DNA from: an uncultured Bacteroidota bacterium
Lineage (GTDB): Bacteria; Bacteroidota; Bacteroidia; Bacteroidales; F082
Direction: 5' to 3'
Length of the DNA stretch: 32,927 nt
Assembly (NCBI GenBank): GCA_937901015.1
Contig: CALCGQ010000024.1
Location: 1 to 32,927, forward strand
The notes below the pieces were generated by a model. That model made no database searches, was not told where the DNA came from, and worked only from the letters and a program-made list of their open reading frames with translations. Numbering within the stretch: position 1 is the first letter of the stretch; every line of letters starts with the position of its first letter. Both the position numbers and the translations under genes were made by a program. Below, piece by piece: positions 23,882 through 32,393 of this stretch.

Positions 23882-23923
23882 TTCTTCACAAAAAACTTTG
23901 AGATGAGCTCATGATTTATCCAT

Positions 23924-24025
23924 GACAACTCAACAACAATGATAACCCAACAACTCTGATAACATGAAAACCTTGATAACCTAACAACTCTGATAACCTG
24001 ACAACTCTGACAACCTGACAACATT
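23924..24025 (+). repeat. Six imperfect 17-bp tandem repeats
   Basis: Units start at 23924, 23941, 23958, 23975, 23992 and 24009; the core reads GATAACCTGACAACTCT. Each unit itself looks like two diverged halves (GAtAACcT and GAcAACtCT), so an 8-9 bp ancestral motif is likely. There are no spacers, so it is not a CRISPR. It fills the gap between the 3' ends of convergent genes and ends 8 bp before the aroF stop. Confidence 0.85.
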
Positions 24026-24032
24026 TCAAACC

Positions 24033-25121
24033 CTATTCCTTCCCGAAAATATCTTCCTGACGGTTTATGGATTCTTTGTGTATGAGATTCAGTAGTTTTT
24101 TAAGAAATACGCTATCAAGTCCCAAGTGTGTTCCTATGGCTAATCGGTCTTTGATAATTCCCGCCCATCTCTTCATTTGAAGAATAGTAATATCGTTTTC
24201 ACTTTTATACTCCCCTATTTCATCAATAATTTCCATCCGTTTGGATAGAATTTGAAGAAGCTCACCATCAAGTTTATCAATTTCAGTTCTAAGTTCTTCA
24301 AGCTTATGCTGAAATTCAATATCCCCTTTTGATTGCCTTAGTACAAGATTGTCTAATATATTCCTTAGATACTTAGGAGTGATTTGCTGGGCTGAGTCGG
24401 TTAGAGCATTATCAGGATCAAAATGGCTTTCGATCATTAGCCCATCCATTTCAAGATCAAGGGCTTTTTGAGAAATTGACTCGAGAAGTTCACGATTTCC
24501 ACAAATATGACTTGGATCCGTAACAATAGGTAAGCTAGGTGCAGCGCGTTTTAGTTCAATTGGAATTTCCCACATTGGAGCATTCCTAAATGGCGACTTT
24601 TCAAAATAATGAAATCCACGATGAATGGCAATTATTTTGTTGATACCCATCGAGTTAATACGTTCAATTGCACCAAGCCAAAGTTTAAGATCAGGGTTAA
24701 CAGGATTCTTAACCATTACGGGTATATCTATCCCTTCCAACGCTTCGGCAATTGCTTGAACGGAGAAAGGATTTACTACTGTGCGAGCTCCCAGCCAAAG
24801 AATATCAACATTGTGCTTTATTGCCAGTTCAACATGTTTGCTATCGGCGACTTCCACAGCAGTCATAAGACCTGTTTCCTTTTTAACTTTCTCGAGCCAA
24901 ATCAAACCCTTTTCACCAACACCTTCAAAGTCATTTGGTCGGGTTCGGGGTTTCCAAATACCAGCCCGGAAAACCTTAACCTGATCAATTTTGACCAATT
25001 CTCTGGCAGTCTCCAGCATTTGATTTTCACTCTCAGCACTGCATGGACCAGAAATAATCAATGGTTTTCCATCAGTATCAATCCAGTCGGATAGGGGTAG
25101 TATTTTTAGTTTGGGGCTCAA
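24033..25121 (-). CDS. Bifunctional 3-deoxy-7-phosphoheptulonate synthase / chorismate mutase
   Basis: 362 aa, cytosolic, aromatic amino acid pathway. The N-terminal type I-beta DAHP synthase (about 20-260) shows IISGPCSAES, KPRTRPNDFEG, DILWLGART, MVKNPVNPD and VTDPSHICG. The C-terminal chorismate mutase (AroQ type, about 275-362) shows LEELRTEIDKLDGELLQIL with SKRMEII and the YKSEN segment. The fusion of synthase then mutase is widespread in Bacteroidota and allows prephenate or chorismate feedback. The start must be TTG at 25121: an in-frame stop lies 4 codons upstream, and the first ATG would remove the conserved GPCSAES. Codons before GPC agree with family N-termini. It follows the S46 peptidase gene, separated by a 48-bp palindrome. 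Confidence 0.93.
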   Translation of the reverse strand: MSPKLKILPLSDWIDTDGKPLIISGPCSAESENQMLETARELVKIDQVKVFRAGIWKPRTRPNDFEGVGEKGLIWLEKVKKETGLMTAVEVADSKHVELAIKHNVDILWLGARTVVNPFSVQAIAEALEGIDIPVMVKNPVNPDLKLWLGAIERINSMGINKIIAIHRGFHYFEKSPFRNAPMWEIPIELKRAAPSLPIVTDPSHICGNRELLESISQKALDLEMDGLMIESHFDPDNALTDSAQQITPKYLRNILDNLVLRQSKGDIEFQHKLEELRTEIDKLDGELLQILSKRMEIIDEIGEYKSENDITILQMKRWAGIIKDRLAIGTHLGLDSVFLKKLLNLIHKESINRQEDIFGKE

Positions 25122-25146
25122 ATTTGTTTTTTATGTGTTACAGAAC

Positions 25147-25194
25147 GGGACTTTTACTTTTCCAAAGTTTAAACTTTGGAAAAGTAAAAGTCCC
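25147..25194. repeat. Perfect 48-bp palindrome
   Basis: Two 24-bp arms meet with no spacer at 25170/25171; the left arm begins GGGACTTTTACTTTTCC and its end AAAGTTT joins AAACTTT of the right arm. It lies 7 nt after the S46 peptidase stop and 25 nt before the aroF TTG (both on the minus strand). It may terminate or attenuate transcription, although no T-run follows on either strand, or form a cruciform. Its extreme length and symmetry suggest a genome-wide repeat family. Confidence 0.9.
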
Positions 25195-25201
25195 AAATAA
25201 A

Positions 25202-27373
25202 CTAATTATTCTTTATTAATTTCATCTCATCCAATAAATATCCAGCTCTGGCATATTTATCTACAATGAATAGAAAATATCTTATATCTATCGATATATT
25301 ACGGCAAACACTTGGATCGTACATTAAATCACTCATAGTACCTTCCCAACAACGGTCAAAGTTAACACCTACCAGCTCTCCATTGGCATTTAATACCGGA
25401 CTTCCGGAGTTTCCTCCTGTTGTATGATTGCTTGCAGCAAATCCTACGTGTAATGAACCATCCTTATCTGCGTATTGGCCATAATCTTTTGTTTCATACA
25501 ACTCTCTTAACCTGTCGGTTACAACATAATCATAAATATCTGGATCTTCTTTCTCCATAATACCTTCAAGAGTGGTAAAATGTTTATAATAAACAGCATC
25601 CTTTGGTGAGTAACCTCCAACATTTCCATAGCTAACTCTTAAAGTAAAGTTTGCATCAGGATAAAAACGGTCATCGGGCTTCATCTCCATTTGCGCTTTC
25701 ATATAAATACGTTGTAGGCTGTCAATGGAATTATTTATGGCTTTCATTTGACCACCAAGTTTTGCTCTAAATAAGTCACCCATTTCCATGGCCATTTTAT
25801 AGGCAGGATCCTTCATAAGCTTTTTGTATTTCTTTGGCTTATATGAATCTAAGAACTCTGTCAATTTTGCATCATCGTCAAACATGGTTTTTGAGAATAC
25901 ATAATTAGTATAAGCTTTATAATCGCCATTATACTTTGTTGAAATGGTACTTAAAAATGCAGGTTTATATTCCCCATCAGGCATATTCTCATTGTACAAC
26001 TTCAATAATGAGGTCATTACCTCTTCATCAATTGGCTTATAATAGTCTTTAAAAAAAGCAGCCTTCCTTTTCTTGAGTTTAGCTATCTCTGCATCTATTG
26101 CTTCAATATTATTCGGGTCATCTTTACTCAGTTTCACCAAATTAAAGTAATAACTAGCTGCTTTAATAACTTCAATGGCCATTCCACCTTCCATCATGTA
26201 CTCGGAAGCAACTTTAACTGGCGTTAGTTCACCATATAGTCTTTCAAACTCAGGCATTATTAAGGAATATTGGTCATTTCCTGATTGTTTAGCCCAGTTT
26301 GTAAATTCATTTTCAAAATCTTTCTTTTTATTAATTCCATCCATCCGTTTAACACCACCACTTTCACCTATCATCTTTTTCCAGTAATTGGATACTCTGG
26401 CATGTTTTGTTGCATACTTTATTCGTACAGCAGGATCTTTTTCTGAATATTTGCTAAAAATATCAAGTCTGGTTTCTCTAAGCTCAATTTTATTGGGATT
26501 TCCAATTTCAGTAATAAGTTCAACAGCATATGATGGCAAATATTCATTTGTTCGTGCTGGATACCCAAACACAAATGTAAAATCTTCTTCTTCCACACCT
26601 TCCAATGAAATTGGGAAATAAAACTTAGGCTGATAAGGTACATTATCCTCAGAATACTCAGCAGAATTCCCATCCTTGTCAACATAGATTCTGAACAATG
26701 AAAAGTCACCGGTATGGCGTGGCCACATCCAATTATCAGTATCACCACCAAATTTCCCAATATTAGATGGTGGTGCACCCACCAAACGGATATCCTTAAA
26801 TACCTCAGTAATCAACATATAATATGCATTGCCTTTAAAGAATGGCTTAACACTTGCTTTATATGGCGAGTCTTTCTCAAAGTTTGACGTAAGCCTTACA
26901 GTATTAGCTTTTATTTGTAGTTGACGTTCTTTCATGGACATTTTTTCATCAACACCCTGAAGAATACTATCAGTCACTTCTCTCATCTCGATAAGTAAGG
27001 TTGCCGTAAGTCCGGGGTTTGGTAACTCCTCTCCCTTATTCATTGCCCAAAAACCATCTGTTAAATAATCATGATCCACAGTACTATGCTTTTGAATATT
27101 ACCGAAACCACAATGGTGATTTGTAAGAAGTAATCCATCCTTAGAAATTATTTCACTAGTACATCCTCTTCCAAAAAGCAATATGGCATCCTTTAAACTG
27201 CTTTTATTTATTGAATAAATATCCTCAGCAGTAATCTTCATACCCATTTCCTGCATTTCCTTTTCATTCATTTGCTGAAGCAACATTGGTATCCACATAC
27301 CTTCACCACCGATAAGCGTTAATCTCGATATAATGACTAACAAAGCAACTAAAACTGATGATCTTAATTTCAT
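25202..27373 (-). CDS. S46 family dipeptidyl-peptidase, DPP11-like (Asp/Glu-specific)
   Basis: 723 aa. A signal peptide (MKLRSSVLVALLVIISRLTL, then IGGEG) directs it to the periplasm, where S46 enzymes release dipeptides from peptide N-termini. The chymotrypsin-like triad is His87 (LTNHHCGFG), the Asp in DTDNWMWPRHTGD, and Ser656 (GGNSGSPV). Residue 18 after the Ser is Arg674 (VNFDRCWEG); P. gingivalis DPP11 has Arg673 there and prefers Asp/Glu at P1, while DPP7 has Gly. So DPP11 is favoured. The start ATG 27373 is chosen for the signal peptide and lies below a strong promoter; an upstream in-frame extension would begin at the promoter itself. It fits a proteolytic, amino-acid-fermenting lifestyle. 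Confidence 0.93.
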   Translation of the reverse strand: MKLRSSVLVALLVIISRLTLIGGEGMWIPMLLQQMNEKEMQEMGMKITAEDIYSINKSSLKDAILLFGRGCTSEIISKDGLLLTNHHCGFGNIQKHSTVDHDYLTDGFWAMNKGEELPNPGLTATLLIEMREVTDSILQGVDEKMSMKERQLQIKANTVRLTSNFEKDSPYKASVKPFFKGNAYYMLITEVFKDIRLVGAPPSNIGKFGGDTDNWMWPRHTGDFSLFRIYVDKDGNSAEYSEDNVPYQPKFYFPISLEGVEEEDFTFVFGYPARTNEYLPSYAVELITEIGNPNKIELRETRLDIFSKYSEKDPAVRIKYATKHARVSNYWKKMIGESGGVKRMDGINKKKDFENEFTNWAKQSGNDQYSLIMPEFERLYGELTPVKVASEYMMEGGMAIEVIKAASYYFNLVKLSKDDPNNIEAIDAEIAKLKKRKAAFFKDYYKPIDEEVMTSLLKLYNENMPDGEYKPAFLSTISTKYNGDYKAYTNYVFSKTMFDDDAKLTEFLDSYKPKKYKKLMKDPAYKMAMEMGDLFRAKLGGQMKAINNSIDSLQRIYMKAQMEMKPDDRFYPDANFTLRVSYGNVGGYSPKDAVYYKHFTTLEGIMEKEDPDIYDYVVTDRLRELYETKDYGQYADKDGSLHVGFAASNHTTGGNSGSPVLNANGELVGVNFDRCWEGTMSDLMYDPSVCRNISIDIRYFLFIVDKYARAGYLLDEMKLIKNN

Positions 27374-27396
27374 AATATTGGTTTTAAATAAGATGG

Positions 27397-27427
27397 CAAA
27401 AGTATCTAAAAAAGAGACATAAATCAA
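27397..27427 (-). promoter_or_regulatory. Promoter of the DPP11-like gene
   Basis: Minus strand: TTG at 27425-27427, 20-bp spacer, TACTTTTG (TAnnTTTG) at 27397-27404, then 23 bp to the ATG. Both elements fit the Bacteroidota consensus. Confidence 0.65.
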
Positions 27428-27575
27428 GGATGGCTAACCATGGCAAGAGGGATATAAATCAATATAAATACTGAGAAGCTAGAGCATCTTTCTGAAAATA
27501 TTAATTACTTAATTTTTAATCTTATCCAATTAAAATGAGTCTTATATCTACACCATATTCAAAATCAAACTTTAC

Positions 27576-27583
27576 TATATTTG
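27576..27583 (+). promoter_or_regulatory. Putative -7 element of icmF
   Basis: TATATTTG matches TAnnTTTG, 25 bp before the icmF ATG, in the divergent region shared with the peptidase gene. No -33 TTG at suitable distance. I found no cobalamin riboswitch features in this 235-bp region. Confidence 0.4.
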
Positions 27584-27608
27584 CAACTGCTCAAAATTTA
27601 GATTTAAT

Positions 27609-30600
27609 ATGACACATACTCAAATAGCTTATAAGCCTACTAATCATGTACGTATTGTGACTGCCGCATCCTTATTCGACGGTCATGATGCCGCAATTAA
27701 TGTAATGCGACGTATTATACAATCAACCGGTGCTGAAGTGATACATCTTGGCCATAACAGGTCGGTTCATGAAATAGTAAACACTGCTATTCAGGAAGAT
27801 GCACAGGCTATCGCATTGACTTCCTACCAAGGAGGTCATATGGAGTTTCTAAAGTATATGTACGATATGCTTAAGGAAAAAGGTTGTGGACATATAAAAA
27901 TATTTGCCGGTGGTGGTGGTGTGATTCTACCTGATGAAATCAAGGAATTACATGAATATGGTATAGATAGAATTTATACTCCCGACGATGGTATGGAGAT
28001 GGGATTGCAAGGTATGATCAACGACCTAATGAAAAAAGCAGACTTTCCAACAGGAAGTGACATTGAAGTTGATCTAGAAGATATTGCAAAACAAGATTAT
28101 GTTGCCATTGCCAAACTAATCAGTGCTGCTGAAAATAATCCTGACAAAACCGCTCCAATAATTGAGATATTGGCAGCAAAAGTAGAAGGAAACAAATCAC
28201 CAGTTCTGGGAATAACTGGCACAGGTGGAGCAGGTAAATCATCATTGGTTGATGAAATTGTAAGGCGTTTCCTAAATGACTTTCCTGAAAAAACCTTAGC
28301 AATTATTTCCGTAGATCCTTCCAAAAGAAGATCAGGAGGTGCATTACTTGGTGATAGAATTCGAATGAATGCAATCGACAATAGCCGAGTTTATATGCGG
28401 TCACTTGCTACACGTCAGTCAAACCTCAGTATTTCCAAATATGTTAAAGATGCGGAAACCATTGCACAAGCGGCGGGATTTGATTTAATAATACTTGAAA
28501 CTTCCGGAATAGGTCAATCTGATACCGCAATCATTGACCATAGCGATGTTTCATTTTATGTAATGACTCCTGAATATGGAGCAGCAAGTCAGTTGGAAAA
28601 AATTGATATGCTTGATTATGCAGATATTATAGCTCTTAATAAATCTGATAAACGAGGTGCTCTTGATGCTTTGCGAGATGTGAAAAAGCAATATCAAAGG
28701 AATCATAAGCTTTTTGATGCTAGCCCCGATGAGCTTCCCGTTTATGGTACTGTTGCATCACAATTTAACGATCCAGGAGTAAATGAACTTTATGCAAACC
28801 TTCTGAACAAAATAAACACGAAAACAGGTGCTAATTTTAAAATCGGAGAAGACTCATTCGACTTTAGTCCTGACAAAATTTATATAATCCCACCTAAAAG
28901 GGTCAGATACCTTTCTGAGATTGCAGAAACAATTAGAGGCTATAATGAAAAAGTAAAGAGTCAGAGTGAAGTAGCTCAAAAACTCTTTAGCCTAAATCAA
29001 TCCATTGAGATGGTTAAGGAAGCTGGCAAACCTGATGAAGCAATTACACTTGAAGAGATTTATAACAATACACTAAAAGAGCTTGACCCTGCCAATAAGG
29101 AAATCCTTGACACATGGGAGGAAAAAAAGAAAAACTATGAAGGTGAATTCTATACTTTTAAAGTAAGAGATAAGGAGATAAAGATAGCTACACGGGTTGA
29201 ATCACTTTCAAAGAATATGATTCCAAAGATTAGTCTTCCCAAATTCACAAGCTGGGGTGAAATTCTTAGGTGGGTATTAAGTGAAAATGTACCCGGTGAA
29301 TTTCCATTTGCTGCCGGAGTATTCCCTTTCAAACGTGAGGGTGAAGACCCAACACGGATGTTTGCAGGTGAAGGTGGTCCGGAACGTACTAATCGTAGAT
29401 TCCATTATGTGAGTAGAGGACTGGCTGCCAAGCGACTCTCAACAGCATTTGACTCAGTTACACTTTATGGAGAAGACCCCGATTTAAGACCTGATATTTA
29501 TGGGAAAATCGGTAATGCCGGAGTTAGTATTTCATGTTTGGATGATGCTAAGAAACTTTATTCAGGTTTTAACTTAGCTGACCCAATGACTTCTGTTTCT
29601 ATGACCATAAACGGGCCTGCTCCTACCATGGTAAGCTACTTTATGAATGCTGCCATTGATCAACAATGCGAATTATATATTAAAGAAAATGGTCTTGAAA
29701 ATGAAGTTCAGAAGAAAATAGATGAATTATATTCCGGTAAGGGAACCACAAGACCAGCATATCAGGGTAAGGTTCCGGAAGGAAATAATGGACTTGGACT
29801 AATGTTATTGGGAGTTACCGGTGATATGGTACTTCATGAAGATACATATGAGGAAATTAAGAAAAATACTATTTGTAGAGTTCGTGGAACAATCCAGGCT
29901 GATATTCTAAAAGAAGATCAGGCACAAAATACATGTATTTTTAGCACCGACTTTTCACTTAAAGTAATGGGTGATATTCAGGAATATTTCATCAAAAACT
30001 ATGTTCAGAATTTCTACAGTGTATCAATTTCTGGGTATCATATAGCTGAAGCTGGTGCAAATCCAATAAGCCAGCTTGCTTTTACTCTTGCAAATGGATT
30101 TACATATGTTGAGTATTATCTTTCAAGAGGAATGGACATTAACAAATTTGCTCCAAACCTCAGCTTCTTCTTCTCAAATGGTGAAGATCCTGAATATGCA
30201 GTAATTGGAAGAGTTGCAAGATTAATATGGGCCAAAGCAATGAAGCTTAAGTATGGTGCAAATGATCGATCACAAAAACTAAAATATCATATCCAAACAT
30301 CAGGTCGATCACTTCATGCTCAGGAAATTGATTTTAATGATATTCGTACCACTCTACAGGCTTTATATGCGATTTATGATAACTGTAATTCTCTGCATAC
30401 AAATGCCTATGATGAAGCAATCACAACTCCAACCGAAGAATCCGTTAGACGAGCAATCGCTATTCAGATGATAATAAATCATGAACTTGGGTTGGCTAAA
30501 AATCAAAATCCATTGCAGGGATCATTTATAATTGAAGAGTTAACAGAATTGGTTGAAGAGGCTATTCTGAGTGAAATGGACAGGCTAACTGAAAGAGGAG

Positions 30601-30983
30601 GTGTTCTGGGTTCCATGGAAACCATGTATCAACGTGGCAAAATCCAGGAGGAGAGTTTATACTACGAAAACCTGAAGCACACTGGAGAAATGCCAATAAT
30701 TGGCGTTAACACATTCTTAGGTAGAGATGGATCAAAAACTGTTGTTCCCGGGGAGGTAATCAGAGCCACAGAAACTGAAAAACAGTACCAAATTTCAATG
30801 CTCGACCAGTTGCACACCACCTGGAAAGATGAAGCAACGGAAGCTTTGAAAGTTCTTAAGCTTAGGGCCATGAAAAATGAAAATGTATTTGATGCATTAA
30901 TGGACGCTGCAAAATTCTCTTCCATTGGACAAATTACTGAAACTCTCTTTGAGGTAGGTGGCCAGTATAGGAGAAATATGTAG
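27609..30983 (+). CDS. icmF: Fused isobutyryl-CoA mutase (IcmF)
   Basis: 1124 aa, B12-dependent, interconverting isobutyryl-CoA and n-butyryl-CoA. Domain order: B12-binding (about 10-150; [14 protein letters not shown] with His26, FAGGGG), a MeaB-like G-protein chaperone (about 195-430; GTGGAGKSS with Lys210, [23 protein letters not shown]), a linker, and the mutase barrel (about 560-1110; [55 protein letters not shown]). The B12-GTPase-mutase fusion in one chain is diagnostic of IcmF rather than methylmalonyl-CoA mutase, whose subunits and MeaB are separate. Related fused mutases use pivalyl- or isovaleryl-CoA, so substrate range is uncertain. The butyrate kinase gene nearby supports a C4-acyl role. 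Confidence 0.93.
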   Translation: MTHTQIAYKPTNHVRIVTAASLFDGHDAAINVMRRIIQSTGAEVIHLGHNRSVHEIVNTAIQEDAQAIALTSYQGGHMEFLKYMYDMLKEKGCGHIKIFAGGGGVILPDEIKELHEYGIDRIYTPDDGMEMGLQGMINDLMKKADFPTGSDIEVDLEDIAKQDYVAIAKLISAAENNPDKTAPIIEILAAKVEGNKSPVLGITGTGGAGKSSLVDEIVRRFLNDFPEKTLAIISVDPSKRRSGGALLGDRIRMNAIDNSRVYMRSLATRQSNLSISKYVKDAETIAQAAGFDLIILETSGIGQSDTAIIDHSDVSFYVMTPEYGAASQLEKIDMLDYADIIALNKSDKRGALDALRDVKKQYQRNHKLFDASPDELPVYGTVASQFNDPGVNELYANLLNKINTKTGANFKIGEDSFDFSPDKIYIIPPKRVRYLSEIAETIRGYNEKVKSQSEVAQKLFSLNQSIEMVKEAGKPDEAITLEEIYNNTLKELDPANKEILDTWEEKKKNYEGEFYTFKVRDKEIKIATRVESLSKNMIPKISLPKFTSWGEILRWVLSENVPGEFPFAAGVFPFKREGEDPTRMFAGEGGPERTNRRFHYVSRGLAAKRLSTAFDSVTLYGEDPDLRPDIYGKIGNAGVSISCLDDAKKLYSGFNLADPMTSVSMTINGPAPTMVSYFMNAAIDQQCELYIKENGLENEVQKKIDELYSGKGTTRPAYQGKVPEGNNGLGLMLLGVTGDMVLHEDTYEEIKKNTICRVRGTIQADILKEDQAQNTCIFSTDFSLKVMGDIQEYFIKNYVQNFYSVSISGYHIAEAGANPISQLAFTLANGFTYVEYYLSRGMDINKFAPNLSFFFSNGEDPEYAVIGRVARLIWAKAMKLKYGANDRSQKLKYHIQTSGRSLHAQEIDFNDIRTTLQALYAIYDNCNSLHTNAYDEAITTPTEESVRRAIAIQMIINHELGLAKNQNPLQGSFIIEELTELVEEAILSEMDRLTERGGVLGSMETMYQRGKIQEESLYYENLKHTGEMPIIGVNTFLGRDGSKTVVPGEVIRATETEKQYQISMLDQLHTTWKDEATEALKVLKLRAMKNENVFDALMDAAKFSSIGQITETLFEVGGQYRRNM

Positions 30984-31161
30984 AGGGTTGTAATATTTGA
31001 AGTATAGTAAAAAATCATTTTTATTTATTTCTAAAAATTTCTTTGCTGAAAATAACTATTGCTTTTGCCTTTAACAATCTATAAATGAAAGGCTATTGGC
31101 CAATAATCTTTTATCTGTTATTTCATTAACACTGGTTTTCTGTTTAATGAGTAAATTCGTC
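30984..31161 (+). other. AT-rich intergenic stretch before the butyrate kinase promoter
   Basis: Part of a 334-bp gap without a gene (30984-31317). I see no open frame longer than about 15 codons with a credible start, no terminator with a T-run after icmF, and one perfect 12-bp palindrome TATTGGCCAATA (31094-31105). The right half of the gap holds the butyrate kinase promoter and leader. Confidence 0.5.
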
Positions 31162-31193
31162 TTGCATTTATAATGAAACATTAATTAAATTTG
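31162..31193 (+). promoter_or_regulatory. Promoter of butyrate kinase gene
   Basis: TTG at 31162-31164, 21-bp spacer, TAAATTTG (TAnnTTTG) at 31186-31193. It gives a leader of about 118 nt, which contains the palindrome CTAATTAATTAG (31268-31279). The long leader may carry regulation, but I recognise no riboswitch. Confidence 0.55.
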
Positions 31194-31317
31194 TGCTTTC
31201 AACCTGATTTAACGCCTAAATTTTTCGTTGAAAAAGGTAGGAATATTATAATCACAACTACTATCTAACTAATTAATTAGATCTTAGTTGCATGTATTAA
31301 ACCCTTATAAGACAGAT

Positions 31318-32391
31318 ATGATTAAGAAAAATATCCTTATCATTTATCCTGAAGAAGACGGAACAAAAATTGCGGTTTATAGAAATACCGAGCCCATCTT
31401 CTTAAAAACAATAAAGCACTCCGAAGAGACCCTTGATTCATTCGAACATTTTACGGAGCAAATTGATTTCAGGTTAAATAGCATTGCTGCAGAATTGGAG
31501 AATAATGGACTGCGTCTGGATGATATTGAGTTAATCATGGGACGAAGTGGATTGATGAAACCCGTTGAGCAAGGTGTTTATGAGATTACATCAAAGATGG
31601 TTGAAGACCTTAAAGTTGGAGCCATGGGAATGCATGCTACAAATCTCGGTGGTTTAATATCATTTGAGATGGCGAAAAAACTAGGTGTAAAGGCCTATGT
31701 TGCTAACCCAATTGTTGTTGATGAATTATCGGATGTTGCTCGTATTACTGGTCATCCTAAATTTAAAAGAAAATCCATTTTCCATGCTCTAAACCATAAG
31801 TTTGTTTCTTCACAATATGCAAAATCTGTGCATAAACAATATGAAGATTTAAACCTTATTGTTTGTCATATTGGCAAAGGTGGTATCTCCATTGGAGCTC
31901 ACAAAAAAGGACGAGTGGTAGATGTAAATCAGGCGCATGATGGTGGCGGACCATTCTCAATTACAAGAAGTGGAACTTTGCCCATGGGACAGCTGGTTGA
32001 ACTTTGTTTCAGTGGTGAAATGACCAAAGATGAAGTTATGGAAATGATAACTTCAAAAGGAGGATATTCAGCATATCTTGGCACTTCGAATATTCAAAAA
32101 ATAAATGAACGTATTGCCAACGGCGATCAGGAAGCAATGGATATCTCTTATGCACTATCATATCAGGTAAGCAAGGAAATAGCATCTCATTATGCAACTC
32201 TTAAAGGTGAGGTTGATTGTATAATTCTTACTGGAATTATTTTCGACAGCGAGAACTTTCTTAAAAATGTTAAGAGACGCCTTGCTGGTCTTGCACCAAT
32301 TGCATTGTATCCAACAGTAAATGATTTTGCATCGCTAGCTTCTTTCGGACTTATGGTTCTTAAGAATGAAATTGATGTTAAAGAATACTAG
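31318..32391 (+). CDS. buk: Butyrate kinase
   Basis: 357 aa, ASKHA-fold acid kinase (EC 2.7.2.7) that turns butyryl phosphate and ADP into butyrate and ATP, the energy-yielding last step of butyrate fermentation, or works on isobutyrate or branched acyl phosphates. Family blocks are clear: LIIYPEEDGTKIAVY, MGRSGLMKPVEQGVYEI, ATNLGGLISFEMAKK, NPIVVDELSDVARITGHP, HIGKGGISIGAH, DGGGPFSITRSGTLP, ILTGIIFDSE. The start ATG 31318 (MIKKNILIIYPEEDG) is preferred to one 30 bp upstream, as it matches the usual N-terminus. The usual partner, phosphate butyryltransferase, is not next to it in this window. icmF lies upstream. Confidence 0.94.
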   Translation: MIKKNILIIYPEEDGTKIAVYRNTEPIFLKTIKHSEETLDSFEHFTEQIDFRLNSIAAELENNGLRLDDIELIMGRSGLMKPVEQGVYEITSKMVEDLKVGAMGMHATNLGGLISFEMAKKLGVKAYVANPIVVDELSDVARITGHPKFKRKSIFHALNHKFVSSQYAKSVHKQYEDLNLIVCHIGKGGISIGAHKKGRVVDVNQAHDGGGPFSITRSGTLPMGQLVELCFSGEMTKDEVMEMITSKGGYSAYLGTSNIQKINERIANGDQEAMDISYALSYQVSKEIASHYATLKGEVDCIILTGIIFDSENFLKNVKRRLAGLAPIALYPTVNDFASLASFGLMVLKNEIDVKEY

Positions 32392-32393
32392 AA

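Noticed and set aside
23749-24024. 91-codon minus-strand open frame with many Cys, Ser and Val residues
   Set aside because: It is the tandem repeat read in reverse plus the end of the MATE gene; the repetitive composition explains the open frame.
23924-24025. Possible CRISPR array
   Set aside because: Units are directly abutting 17-mers without spacers, and there are no cas genes.
26419-26778. 119-codon minus-strand frame inside the S46 peptidase gene
   Set aside because: It is an out-of-frame overlap with a region that carries the catalytic Asp motif; no start signal or similarity.
27374-27608. Cobalamin riboswitch ahead of icmF
   Set aside because: I find no B12-box-like sequence or paired elements of that class; the region is short and AT-rich.
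31085-31129. Small ORF (14 codons) in the icmF-buk gap
   Set aside because: Too short, with no supporting start signal or pattern.
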